In this document: piece by piece, positions 47,052 through 57,555 of the stretch
How the letters are laid out: each line of letters starts with the position of its first letter
How positions within the stretch are numbered: the first letter of the stretch is position 1
Assembly: GCA_001600355.1 (NCBI GenBank)
Contig: BCJU01000001.1
Span: forward strand, 2,067,178-2,131,177
DNA from: Meira nashicola
Taxonomy: Eukaryota > Basidiomycota > Exobasidiomycetes > Exobasidiales > Brachybasidiaceae
Direction: 5' to 3'
Length of the DNA stretch: 64,000 nucleotides
Program-made: the position numbers and the translations under genes
The notes under the pieces: model-generated
The model's input: only the letters and a program-made list of their open reading frames with translations
The model's database searches: none
Told to the model about the DNA's origin: nothing

Positions 47052-47766
47052 GTTTACGATTTAATGATGATCAAGTGATGGTTGAAAGTGTAGAAATTGA
47101 GCAGGTGGAGTTTCTTCGTTGAAAGTCCTAATTTTCAGCGCGATTGCTCGGGTACGTCAGGAAGAAAGTGAAACGCGCACGGGACATGCACGCCCAATTC
47201 ATACTGCACTGGAGCAGAGGAAATTGTAGAGTTGTTGAAAAGAAGTCAACAAAAATTTCGCCGATTTGCATGAGCATTCCCAACCATTATAAATAGAAGG
47301 ACTTTCAAGATTAACATTATGTCAAGTACAACACTTTAGACTTTTTCTTCTCATCCTTGAAAATTGGAGATGACAGACGGAGAATTTCATATTTGACAGA
47401 GATGGTAAAGATTCTTTTCCATAGAGATAGCTCTGCTCAAAGCTATCGAAGGCGTAAGAAAAGCAAGCTTCCTTGAATTATTTGGCGCTAATTGTGAGGC
47501 ATATAAACTCTGCGCTGTAAGTGTGCAGGGCGTGATGATGCATGCCCGTTCTATGTGTTAGTCGAGAATAACACAAACAGTCAAGTAGTAAGCAACATTG
47601 CAGTGCACAGGAGATTCGCGTGTTGTATTCGTAGAAAAAACTTAGTGGGGGAGAGATGATTGCTTCTTTTTGCGGCCTCTTCTTTTCACTTCCATAATCG
47701 ATCAATAGACGAAAAGGAGAGGAGTTTGAAATAATCATCAAACAATAAAAATACACACTCACAAAA
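47052..47766. other. Divergent promoter region of TPI1 and profilin
   Basis: A TATAAATA lies near 47289. Small frames on the minus strand here have no support. Confidence 0.45.
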
Positions 47767-48371
47767 ATGTCTTGGCAAAGTTATGTTGATACAAATTTGG
47801 TAGGAACAGGAGATGTAACTTCTGCCGCCATTGTTGGTCACAAAGGTGGAGTGAGTAAGAATGGTAATGATTGGATTTAAATGCGATGATTAACATCTTC
47901 TTCTTCTTAAATCTTTACAATAGGTTTGGGCTTCAAGTGCTGGATTCCAAGTAAGTTTACGACAAAGACGTGTATCAATGTTGAGGTCTTTTAACTAACA
48001 TCCCTTCTCCTCTCTTCAGCCAAATCAACAAGAGATCACAGCATTGGTCTCCGGTTTCGATGACCCTTCTCCTCTTCAAGCAGCCGGTATTCACGTAAAT
48101 GGTGTTAAATATTTTACACTACAAGCAAATGATCGAAGCATCTACGGAAAACAAGGGTGAGTAATAATCCAAACTAAGCACGATCATCAAGAAGATACTG
48201 ACGTCATTCTTGCCTCTCTTTCTCTTTAATGCGAATAGAGGAAATGGTTTAATCGCCGTAAAGACAAATCAAGCAGTTCTAATCGGACATTATGCATCTC
48301 CAATCTTGCCAGGACAGGCAACAAAAGTTGTTGAAAATTTGGCGGATTATCTGATCAGCGTGGGATACTAA
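47767..48371 (+). CDS. PFY1: Profilin
   Basis: Found only by splicing: four exons (47767-47850, 47924-47950, 48020-48156, 48239-48371) give 126 aa, the standard fungal profilin length. The N-terminus MSWQSYVDTNLVGTG is the family signature, followed by AIVGHKGGVWASS, FQPNQQEI, the GIHVNGVKYF strand and a C-terminal HYASPILPGQATKVVENLADYLISVGY that forms the poly-proline face. Profilin binds G-actin and formin proline tracts and drives actin assembly at bud and hyphal tips. Exon 2 is only 27 nt. The introns are 73, 69 and 82 nt, all with GT...AG ends. Confidence 0.95.
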
Positions 48372-50586
48372 AGGGGGGGGGATAAACACCGATTGAATCA
48401 ACCGCATGTTCTAGGACGATTGATCAACATACGAGACAATCGAGAGTATGAGCTTTTATTGTATACGCAATTGATATTTATTCGAATGTTTATTCTCGAT
48501 TGGGAGACTGGATTAACACTTTGAAAAGTTGGATAGTGATGATATCTTTAGCTCGATCGAATAAGAGCTGGTTCAGTAATGTTGATTGGTATATGAGAGG
48601 GCCGTCCAAGCTAAGAAAAGATGGCTTGGAGCTTGACAATGGAAAGATGTTGAAATGATCAAGATGAATAGTCTTATTACAACATATTTAAGCATGAAAT
48701 ATATGATGAACCATAAAGACAACACAACCGGCAAAAAATCAGCCGGGAAAAATATTCGGACCTTATTAACGGTGACTGTCTTGCCAATCATGCGAGGCGC
48801 AAATTGTTCGTACAATTTCATAAGGTCACACGACAAGGATAAGCGCAACACAAATCGATCGCTGTACCTTCAGTGACTCATGATTTGCATCGACTTCGCT
48901 TACTTAAGATTTTAATTTGAAGAAGATAGTGACATGTTGCAGGTTCATTTTCAAAACAGGCTCTAATCAATTGAATACACATGAGAAAAAGAAGAAAATC
49001 TGTATGGACACTTTAATTTGCTTCTTGCTAGTACTCAAACCTACATCACTCCTCATTCAATGTGTTGATCGTAAATTCATCAGGAAAAACAATTACATTT
49101 CCGTATGTCATGGTAGCTGGCTGTCTTGGCCTAACCGTGATGATTGTTTGCCAATCTAAGGCTATACTTTAAATGTTTGTAGAGTTATGGCTGCAGAGTC
49201 GGATCACGCATGCGGAAAGTAGAACGTCATACTAAAGCGTGCGCAGCGCACTGTTGCAACGACCTATGCACACTCGCCCCACGCTTCACATAGATTACAC
49301 TCCGCTCAAAATATCAAGCAAACGCCTTAAAAAAGGCTAGCAATTGCTTCGGCTTGACGTTTAATTGGATTTTTAGCTCAAAAGTCTAGGCTTGCGTCAT
49401 TCCAAACCTTTTATGCCGACCCAAATGTGTGTACAGGACCTCATATAGACTATAGAAATCTTTTCGTCACTCGAATCGGCAATTTGGTCACCATTATTAA
49501 GGAATGATCTCATCACCGTAATGAACCAAAGAAGAAATTCAATCTAATTTTCCGCATCTCTTTTCTTTTTTGTGTATGAGAAGGCGCCAGCGTTGCGCAA
49601 ATATGTGCGGCGTTCACGCTTGAGGGACCTTGATAAGAGATGATTGGATGACGATTGAAGCGGCGTTCCGTTGTTTTCGGTACTTAAGTTGTCCCTACTG
49701 TTCAAGACAGGGTTTTTGCCGATCCTTTTCTTTCACTTTTTTGCTCTTCGCGCGTCAGGGTGTCTGACAAGAATTTCGTAACTTGATTGATACGTACAGT
49801 CTCAATCAGCCACTTGAGAAAAAAAAATCGCAAGCTATGTAGTTACAGTACATACGCTACACCATTAAGCGCGTATGTGTGCGTACACAAAACGCGGGTC
49901 TTAACATGGCTTGACTGAGAGATCACCCGACAATACCCTCGCTTTTTGCCCCAGATATGAATTCGTTTCTATTTTTTTACCTTCGGTTTCGCACTATGCC
50001 GCGCCTAAACAAGAGTGTGTACGGCACCAATACATAGTCTATGTAGACTGAGTGGGTGGGGTGTTTTGAGCGCAGAGCGAAAAAAATTCAATTGCCTCCC
50101 CTAACGATTTAGAGATTTAGGCTTCAGACGACCTCCGTTTAAGAGGTTCACCTTTCTATATCCCTCATCCTTCTAACCATCACAATACCATCCAAGAAGC
50201 TGTTCTTTTCTTTTTGGCTCTTGAAAGCGAACGATTGATTTGGCCATCGTGCCTATCATCGAATCAAAATACTACAACGAGAAAAAAAGCGAAAACGACC
50301 TTTGTTTGCATCATCACTTCACTTGTTCAACCTTCATCATTGCAGTCAAAAAAGTGAAAATGTCGTTCATAGCCTTGCTCCAATCGGTTCTCTGAGCCAT
50401 TAGACAAAGTCTATTCGTTAGAACAAACGTAAATACCTCGCAAAAGGGAACAGCACTTACATATATCATATAACGTCAAACTAATTATTATACGTGCTGG
50501 TCACGCATACAATAATTTGACAAGACATCAAAAGCACTAGAAACTTTGCATTTTACCATTTCCAACGCATTTCGTGTATTGACAAG
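48372..50586. other. Long intergenic region or leader, 2.2 kb
   Basis: No supported gene on either strand; the frames at 48573-48851 (minus) and 48917-49159 (plus) have no family features. It is the longest gene-free stretch outside the repeat region. It may contain a long 5' leader of the gene at 50587. Confidence 0.45.
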
Positions 50587-52725
50587 ATGTCATCGTCTGC
50601 TGAAGACTACGGTGTACCAGCAGATGATCCAATGTTACAAAACGATAAGCTAGAGGAGGAAGAGTTTTCTATAGCGGAAACAAAAACAAATACGCAAGAT
50701 GATTCAGTAAGCATCATAGATGAAGATGATGATACAGAAGCACCTTTACTCCAGCCAGTAGCTTCCAGACTGATCTCGTGTATGCGGGCACCATGTTTGA
50801 AGCGCACAACTGATTCATCCTCCCCGCAAGGTTCTCAAACACCATCCAGCGGAGGTACACTCTCACCTGAGCTCAGTGCTAGTCCTCCAATGACGGACGC
50901 TTCGCTTTTGACCATCTGTTCTTCATTCGGTGCGATCAAGCAAATGCCTAGCGCACGACCTAAACGTCAAGTGCATTTTGCTGTCGCGCCACCTGAATCA
51001 GGCACCACATTTTCCCGCGAAAACTATGATCGAAGGCCGATCGAATGTACACGAGCAGGATCCATGTTTGATTTAAGCTTGCCTTCGCGTGGAATGTGTC
51101 CAAGTTATTCGGGAGAAGCAGACGATGAAGCATGTACGGAGGATGAAGTGGATGATGATGAAAAGACGAGAGACAACAAAGAGCGCATGCGCGGATTTGC
51201 TCGTTGGGCAAAGTTGAAGAATGGAGGTACGATCCTTGGAGGTGCGACATTGAAGTACACCTCTCGTTTCACGGAGACTACACCTTTGGAACAAGAAGCT
51301 GATGCTAACACATGTCGCTTACCTGCTCACGGCATTCGGTCGTTTGGTGGACTGGCAGGAAGTATCGGTCGTTCAACTGAAGTTCATTCGATGGAAGAGG
51401 TAAGCCCAGAGCCGGTCGAAGATGGAATTGTAGAGAGCAATGATGTGCATGAGACAATCTCATCTGAAGATCAAGGAGAGTCGGACACCGAAAATGCGGC
51501 ATTTAGACAAGCAGTATATGCTGCTTTGTCCATGTCGCCCAATGCTACACCTATGCCAAGTCCTAGTGTTCGAACAAGATGGGAATGTGTCACATCCTAC
51601 TTTGATCAGAAAGTCGCGGCTTCAGAGCTTGTCGATCACGGTGTTCAAACACCAGACACGTCAAAAGAAAACGGACATGGCAGCGAAGTAGGTGATCTCG
51701 AGTCCAGCGAGGAAAACAGAACCCCACGCGCAAATACGAATATCTTAGATGAAGATTCTCTCTCTGTTCCCTCATCTCTAAGTTTGACGATGTCATCATC
51801 ATCTCCTTCTATGGACACGGTCACAAATACTTCTTCTTCGCCTATGTCTTCGCGTTGTTCCAGCACTGATACATGGAGCAGTCAAGGGTTCACAGATCGT
51901 GAAATGGAGATGGACGCTTTTGAGAACGAATTTGTAAAAGGGATGGCATCTTTTGGTGTAACAGCCAAAAGCATTGAGCAAGATGGAGCAATGAACGAGC
52001 ACGGCGAAGAAGCAAGAAATGATGCTTCGTCACCCTGTGAAACGTCCGACAGTCTTGAAACAGACCAAGGCACTTTGTCTTCCACCAGCATGGGTTGCAT
52101 GAGCACTCAAGGTTGGATGAGCAGCTGTGCAACCTCACCGGAAATTGGACCGAGCGATGGAAGTCGTTCACCTATACGCTTTCCACTGAATGCCTTGGAT
52201 GCTGCCGTTGAGCAAATTCAAGGAAAGGACGACGGTAAAGGTACAGATGAGAAAATTAATTCTCAAACAAAAGCGAATGGGAAATCATGTACCTTGGATG
52301 CATTTTCTAAATTTCCAGCATTCTTGTCGGTCCATCAAAGAAGAGCGATCTCGCAATCTGCTCCCGTTTCATCTTCTAATTCACCGTGTGTGCAATCAGC
52401 AGATGAAGGAGATGATAGCAGTCTGTCATCCGAATACAAGATTCGTTCGCCTTTGCAAAGGACTTCAAGCTATTCGCGCAAGTCACGTAAAGCAAAGCGT
52501 TCACCAAGTCAACAAGATTCACCTGCCGATAGCGATGATGCTGCAATTGTTGGACGAGCAAATCTGAGCGGAGAACTTATCTCACCTCCACGGCCAAGAC
52601 GTGTTTCTACTCAAAGAAGCAAGAGCATGTCCGCTGCCCAAACAGCAAGTCTTAAAAAATCCTCTTTTTCTTCTTGTTCGTTCCGAAGTGAGATTGACGA
52701 CGAAGGAGCTCTGGGAGGATTTTGA
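50587..52725 (+). CDS. Low-complexity regulatory protein with PP1-docking-like motif
   Basis: An intronless gene of 712 aa, mostly disordered: Ser, Asp, Glu and Thr predominate, with many SP and TP sites. Near residues 122-145 is a more conserved island, RPKRQVHFAVAPPE then FSRENYDRRPIECTR. KRQVHF fits the RVxF consensus by which regulatory subunits dock protein phosphatase 1. A second island is ARWAKLKNGGTILGG. The C-terminus is basic and Ser-rich. I do not recognise the family. The idea of a PP1 regulator is inference from one short motif. The long upstream region suggests complex control of expression. Confidence 0.7.
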   Translation: MSSSAEDYGVPADDPMLQNDKLEEEEFSIAETKTNTQDDSVSIIDEDDDTEAPLLQPVASRLISCMRAPCLKRTTDSSSPQGSQTPSSGGTLSPELSASPPMTDASLLTICSSFGAIKQMPSARPKRQVHFAVAPPESGTTFSRENYDRRPIECTRAGSMFDLSLPSRGMCPSYSGEADDEACTEDEVDDDEKTRDNKERMRGFARWAKLKNGGTILGGATLKYTSRFTETTPLEQEADANTCRLPAHGIRSFGGLAGSIGRSTEVHSMEEVSPEPVEDGIVESNDVHETISSEDQGESDTENAAFRQAVYAALSMSPNATPMPSPSVRTRWECVTSYFDQKVAASELVDHGVQTPDTSKENGHGSEVGDLESSEENRTPRANTNILDEDSLSVPSSLSLTMSSSSPSMDTVTNTSSSPMSSRCSSTDTWSSQGFTDREMEMDAFENEFVKGMASFGVTAKSIEQDGAMNEHGEEARNDASSPCETSDSLETDQGTLSSTSMGCMSTQGWMSSCATSPEIGPSDGSRSPIRFPLNALDAAVEQIQGKDDGKGTDEKINSQTKANGKSCTLDAFSKFPAFLSVHQRRAISQSAPVSSSNSPCVQSADEGDDSSLSSEYKIRSPLQRTSSYSRKSRKAKRSPSQQDSPADSDDAAIVGRANLSGELISPPRPRRVSTQRSKSMSAAQTASLKKSSFSSCSFRSEIDDEGALGGF

Positions 52726-53621
52726 ACGAGTAGTGTATGTATACTCTACCTGACGGTCCTTCAGTATTATTATCTTGCCATTTTTCTTAGCATTTCAGCA
52801 CGATTGAGAATAAACCGTATAAACACAAAAACATACACATTTTCTCTCTCTCTTTCATTTATTCGAAGCAGATATCTATACCAATTGTACTATATCTATT
52901 TAGCATAGCTTCATTCGAATCATATCTTTCATTGCACCCACTTTAGAATAGCTTATCGGAGTAGAAATTTCGTAAAACACTTGATTGAGTATTAAAGCGA
53001 ACACGCACGAAATGCGTTTTTTTGGCGTCACGTAAATAGTCTATCGGACCGCACCCTATCAAAGCAAAAGAAAATAGGACGCGTCAGACCGTTCTTGTGG
53101 CGTAGAAGTGAACATATGTATGTCATGTACATGCATAAAGCATACGTAGTCTAATACACGTTGACAGAGAAAAAAGAAAGAGCATTTAGGCACTCGGTTT
53201 TGAACCTCTTTTTTTCTTGGGTTGCCCGGTAGCCTCCCTATATGCGTTATTGATACCGCATCCGAGCCAGTTCGGTCCATATGATAATTTAACTTTGGCC
53301 TTACAAATAATACTCCTGGACAAAACATCCATATTCACAGGGAATAAATCGGACAAAGGAAGTGGGGGAACGGAAGGATAAGCAAAGCAATACACCATTA
53401 TTTATGCTCGTCATCAACATCATTCCAGCCTACACCTTCATTTCCATCTCTTCTGCCACATTACGGTAACGAAAGGCGCTTTGGCGTTTTGATGAGATTT
53501 ATTGCGAGCAAGTCTGTATATATGATGACGACATTGTAACGATTGCCACACAGCATACAAACAACACCATTTTTGTCATTTCTTTCTTTTTGGAATAAGT
53601 CTTTATTCGTTGATTCTTGAC
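52726..53621. other. Intergenic region
   Basis: Upstream region of the kinase gene, about 0.9 kb. Minus-strand frames at 53059-53697 have no support. Confidence 0.4.
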
Positions 53622-56069
53622 ATGACAATGCAAAGCTCACAGCCAGAGATGAGCAGACTTTCTCTGCAGAGGTCACCAAATGATGCAGGATCAACATCTT
53701 CTTCTCTTTCTAGAAATTCGATGGATTACTCTTTGCCTTCTGGTCCGAATTTGAATGCGGCTGTTTCCACTTCACATCATAAACGTCCTTCAGCTTCTTC
53801 AATTTCCTCAACGTCAAGCACTTCAAACAGTTCAAAAACGGCCGCTTTTTTCAATGCCAGTTTCGATAATCCAATCAAGCCTGCTACTTCATCGAATGCA
53901 TCCATTGCACCTGCTTCTAAGCAGTCGTCACCTCAAAAAGCAACTGCTTTTACACAAAGCCAATTCGCCATAAATAATGATAGTAATACCTCTGCTAGTC
54001 AAAGAATATCTATGGACGAATTAGGAAATTCTTCTCTTTCATCATTAGGATGGAATTCTTTTGGAGGGGGCGAACCGCTTGGAAGAACGTCTTCGAGTAT
54101 ACGTAGAAGTTGGGTGGATTTTGAGGGCAAACCGATCTTTGCCCTTCCCAGTCCAGGTCTTTCAGATGAAGATGGCGAAAAGCCAGAGATGAATCGATTC
54201 GTTTTTCCTGATAGTATGGATTCCGATATGCCATCTCGCTTATCCAGTCATCCCTCACTTCCCTCTATAGCAACGAATACAGTGCCTTCGCAAGATTTAA
54301 CCAGTGAAATTGTCGATTCTCCTAAAACTTCAAACTTTTTCGGAACAGGCTCCTCTTCTTTTCAACCAGCTATCTTTTCTGCCAAAGAAGGCAGCCGGAG
54401 CAAATATCCTTCTTCTACACTTACAGCAACTCCGCCTCGACATCCATCGGAAAGTGATTCGTTACACGCACCATCCAGATTGCCTTCAGCAAGTGCACAT
54501 CACCCTTGTCCAGGAATACCTGCTAATGAACAGACGGACCTCAATCAAGATCAATCTATGGGATCAAGTCAATCAACACCCAGGCTCGTATTGGGCACGC
54601 AACCATTAGTACCTTCTGCATTCGTCTCTCCTCCTTCACCCGATCCGAACGAAGGCGTTCAAGGTCAAGGCTTTAACGCTTCTCCTGTTCGGAATGGTTT
54701 TAGTAGGCATACACATGGTCCATCAGAAAATGTGACAAGTTCAAGTATTGTACCACCAGCAGAAGCAATGCAATTGATGGGCAAAGCGACTGATGTCTAT
54801 CGAGCTAATACGGAAGACTCCAAACCATCTTCTTCTTCTCAAAGTACACCTACAATGGAAGAGAGTGAAGATGAAAGTGCTAACAGGGTGGGATCGTATG
54901 CCGTTGAGAGGGTGTTGGGCATGGGCGCTTTCAGTAAAGTAGTGCTTGCAAGGCGGCAAAGGGTGAATCAAACATTGACCGGTGCAAACGCCACTTCATC
55001 TGCATCTGGTCAACTCGGGGATCTTGTCGCTCTAAAGATGCTTGAAAAGGAACCTTGTAGACAAAATGAGAGAATGCGAGTCAGTTGGGTACGTGAAGTG
55101 GAAGTCTTACGTCATATCGTTCATCCGAGTATCGTCCGCTTTCTCTCCTCATTCTCAACAACGCGCCATCATGTTCTCGTATTGGAAACGGTGGAAGGAG
55201 GAGAATTGTTTGAATTTTTGGCTCAAAGTCAATTAGAGATAGCAAATCGAGAGTGGCTAGTTCGAAGGATATTTGGAGAATTGGCAAATGCAGTAGGATG
55301 GATGCATACAATCAACCTTGTTCATCGTGATATCAAATTGGAAAATATCATTCTTACGCAATCGTTAAGAGGAAGGAATGATCTTACGCCAGCTGATCTA
55401 CCAGATGCACCCCTGATCAAATTGAGCGATTTTGGACTTTCACGATTTATCGATCCTAATGCACCGCTTTTGGAAACACGGTGCGGATCGGAAGAATATG
55501 CTGCGCCGGAATTGATCATTGGAAAACGGTATGATGGAAGACTGACAGACGTTTGGGCAATGGGAGTGGTACTATATGCATTGCTATCAGGCTCTTTACC
55601 GTTTTTAGACTTTGCCGATACATCTTCTCATGGGCAGGGGATGATCAATGCTAGGGAAGATGCAGGACCAAATTACCAAACTGACCCTCGTGCACGTAAG
55701 CAGCATTTATTGCGCATTGCAAAGGGAGATCTCAGATGGCCTCAATTAACGAATGATGAACGTATGGATATTGTGGATGGAAGAACTTGTACACAACTCC
55801 ATCGATTGATCACACCGCCTGCACGATTGTTGGTGGCACGTCTGTTACGGCGTGATTCAAGTAAACGGATTAGTGCGTGGGAAATTTGGGATGATGATTG
55901 GATGCTCAAAGGTAGCTTCTACGATGCAAACGGAGGCCAAGGTGAAAGCAGCTTACGTGGACATACCTTCATCGTACCCTTCGATCCACGCTCAACAGAA
56001 GGACAAGCATGGTTGAATGCACATGCTCGTGTTCAGGCAGGTGCTCCTGATGTCGTGCGTGATGATTGA
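53622..56069 (+). CDS. Serine/threonine protein kinase, CAMK-like
   Basis: An intronless gene of 815 aa, starting at the Met at 53622 (MTMQSSQPEM); a second Met follows two codons later. The first ~425 residues are Ser/Pro-rich and disordered. The kinase domain (about 430-765) has the glycine loop GMGAFSKV, VALKMLEK (ATP lysine), HRDIKLEN (catalytic loop), DFGLSR, an activation segment RCGSEEYAAPE, and DVWAMGVVLYALLSG. All catalytic residues are present. An insert of about 45 residues lies after the LPFLDF region. The GSEEYAAPE activation segment marks a fungal CAMK-type subgroup that I cannot name precisely. Substrates are unknown. Confidence 0.9.
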   Translation: MTMQSSQPEMSRLSLQRSPNDAGSTSSSLSRNSMDYSLPSGPNLNAAVSTSHHKRPSASSISSTSSTSNSSKTAAFFNASFDNPIKPATSSNASIAPASKQSSPQKATAFTQSQFAINNDSNTSASQRISMDELGNSSLSSLGWNSFGGGEPLGRTSSSIRRSWVDFEGKPIFALPSPGLSDEDGEKPEMNRFVFPDSMDSDMPSRLSSHPSLPSIATNTVPSQDLTSEIVDSPKTSNFFGTGSSSFQPAIFSAKEGSRSKYPSSTLTATPPRHPSESDSLHAPSRLPSASAHHPCPGIPANEQTDLNQDQSMGSSQSTPRLVLGTQPLVPSAFVSPPSPDPNEGVQGQGFNASPVRNGFSRHTHGPSENVTSSSIVPPAEAMQLMGKATDVYRANTEDSKPSSSSQSTPTMEESEDESANRVGSYAVERVLGMGAFSKVVLARRQRVNQTLTGANATSSASGQLGDLVALKMLEKEPCRQNERMRVSWVREVEVLRHIVHPSIVRFLSSFSTTRHHVLVLETVEGGELFEFLAQSQLEIANREWLVRRIFGELANAVGWMHTINLVHRDIKLENIILTQSLRGRNDLTPADLPDAPLIKLSDFGLSRFIDPNAPLLETRCGSEEYAAPELIIGKRYDGRLTDVWAMGVVLYALLSGSLPFLDFADTSSHGQGMINAREDAGPNYQTDPRARKQHLLRIAKGDLRWPQLTNDERMDIVDGRTCTQLHRLITPPARLLVARLLRRDSSKRISAWEIWDDDWMLKGSFYDANGGQGESSLRGHTFIVPFDPRSTEGQAWLNAHARVQAGAPDVVRDD

Positions 56070-56301
56070 TGTAGATTTACTGTGTTGATCACAGAACGTT
56101 TACCCTGATGCTCAACCCAAATGCTTCATATCTCGATTTTGTTGTCCCCTCTTTTTCCTCTTTGTGCTATCTATTCATACTCTTTCATACTGATGTTGTA
56201 TTTGTTACGTTTTCAATTGCATCTTTAATTGCCGTGAGATGGAGATTTGATGTTGACTAATTTTGTTTGTGATTTTTGTAGTACTGTACACTGATTTACA
56301 A

Positions 56302-57096
56302 TTAATAAGGTGAAGCAGATCTGCTCCTTCGTTGACCTTCGCTTCTTCTGTTCCTATCGTAGGGATTCTTTGGGTATCTTTGTCTTTCATCTTTATTTCG
56401 GTAGTTTGAGCGGTGATCATTGTTATTACGATTCGTCTCTCTCCTTTGACTGCGAGGTTTGGAATCGTATGAGGTTTTCACTTCATGCAAACGAACATCC
56501 TCACATCGAACGCTAACGATGGCTCCATCAATTTGACCGTTGTCCATACTATCCTCTGCCTTTTCGGCACTGACAGGGGATCTGTAAACGATGAATGCTC
56601 GACCGAGATTCTGTTGAGCTGTGGAATAGAGAGGATTAGCTTACTAGCATATCAACCAGACAGAAAACATATACTCACTATATCGATCAAATGGCATAAA
56701 AACTTCTTCAATAGGGCCATATGCCGAAAAGATTTGTTCTAAATGCGTAGCATAGACCATCTTTGTTAATCCTTTGATTTCGATTGAATTAAAAGATCGT
56801 TCACGGGTGTCAGATCGAGAAGAATGAAGTTTGCCTCTACTATCTCCTGAAACGGCTGTATCCACGCTCATGCTTCTTCTTTGTTGTTTTCGGTCTTGCG
56901 CATCCTTTAAAGGTACATAATCTGGTGATCTAGAAGTAGATGCAGGTGATGTTCTTCGAGATCGGATCTTTGTATCGGATAAGGTGGGTGAATAGGCAGG
57001 TGACCTGCTTGGGTTGCTACGAGAAGGGCTAGCATCTTCACCTTGACCTTGAACCATCTCCAATCCTATCCCACCTACCGTGTTGGTCAATGTGAC
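56302..57096 (-). CDS. RNPS1-like RRM protein, 5' end unresolved
   Basis: Exons 57096-56679 and 56618-56302 join over a 60-nt GTGAGT...CACAG intron. The product has an SR/SP-rich N-terminal part and one RRM (IEIKGLTKMVYATHLEQIFSAYGPIEEVFMPFDR then LGRAFIVYRSPVSAEKAEDSMDNGQIDG). It ends in a long Arg/Asn/Asp/Ser tail. The MDNGQIDG segment matches RNPS1 (MDGGQIDG), a splicing activator and exon-junction-complex partner. No ATG opens the first exon in frame; TTAG just before GTCACATTG at 57096 looks like a 3' splice site. A short upstream coding exon is therefore expected between 57097 and about 57400, but I could not place it. Confidence 0.8.
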
Positions 57097-57555
57097 CTAA
57101 AATACCAAGGAGGAGTTCTCTTCAGAATAAAAGAAAAAAAATATCATCCCATATTCGGCCCTAAGGCTTTTCCGAAAGCGCCGCCGCCCAACGCATGTAC
57201 ATAGTCTGTATAATAACAGTACCACTTTTAAGGCTATCAATTATGCACTCAAACCGGCAGGGCAGGGCGATGAAGTGCGTGGAGTACACTGACGCGCCTA
57301 TTAAACCTCGCGTTTTTTATTAAAGAGCAACACCAAAAAAATCGCGTCGCGCGCACGCCTGCAATTTATTCGACCGTAATTAACAAAAACCAACACCGTG
57401 TGCTGAGCAACACTTCTTTTACAGTCTTCCTTCCTGCTTCACTCCTTCTCCCTTTGCATTCACCTACACATCGAATTAATCAACCATCTTTCATTCTTAG
57501 CATACATCCATCCGAAACACACATCAAAACCCTCCTTCATTTTCAATTGCCCAAA
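57097..57555. other. Divergent promoter region of the RNPS1-like gene and RFA1
   Basis: It probably also contains the missing first exon of the RNPS1-like gene on the minus strand. No other feature is seen. Confidence 0.4.

Noticed and set aside
48573..48851. Minus-strand 92-codon hydrophobic frame
   Set aside because: No family match or promoter, and an overlapping plus-strand frame of similar length; treated as chance.
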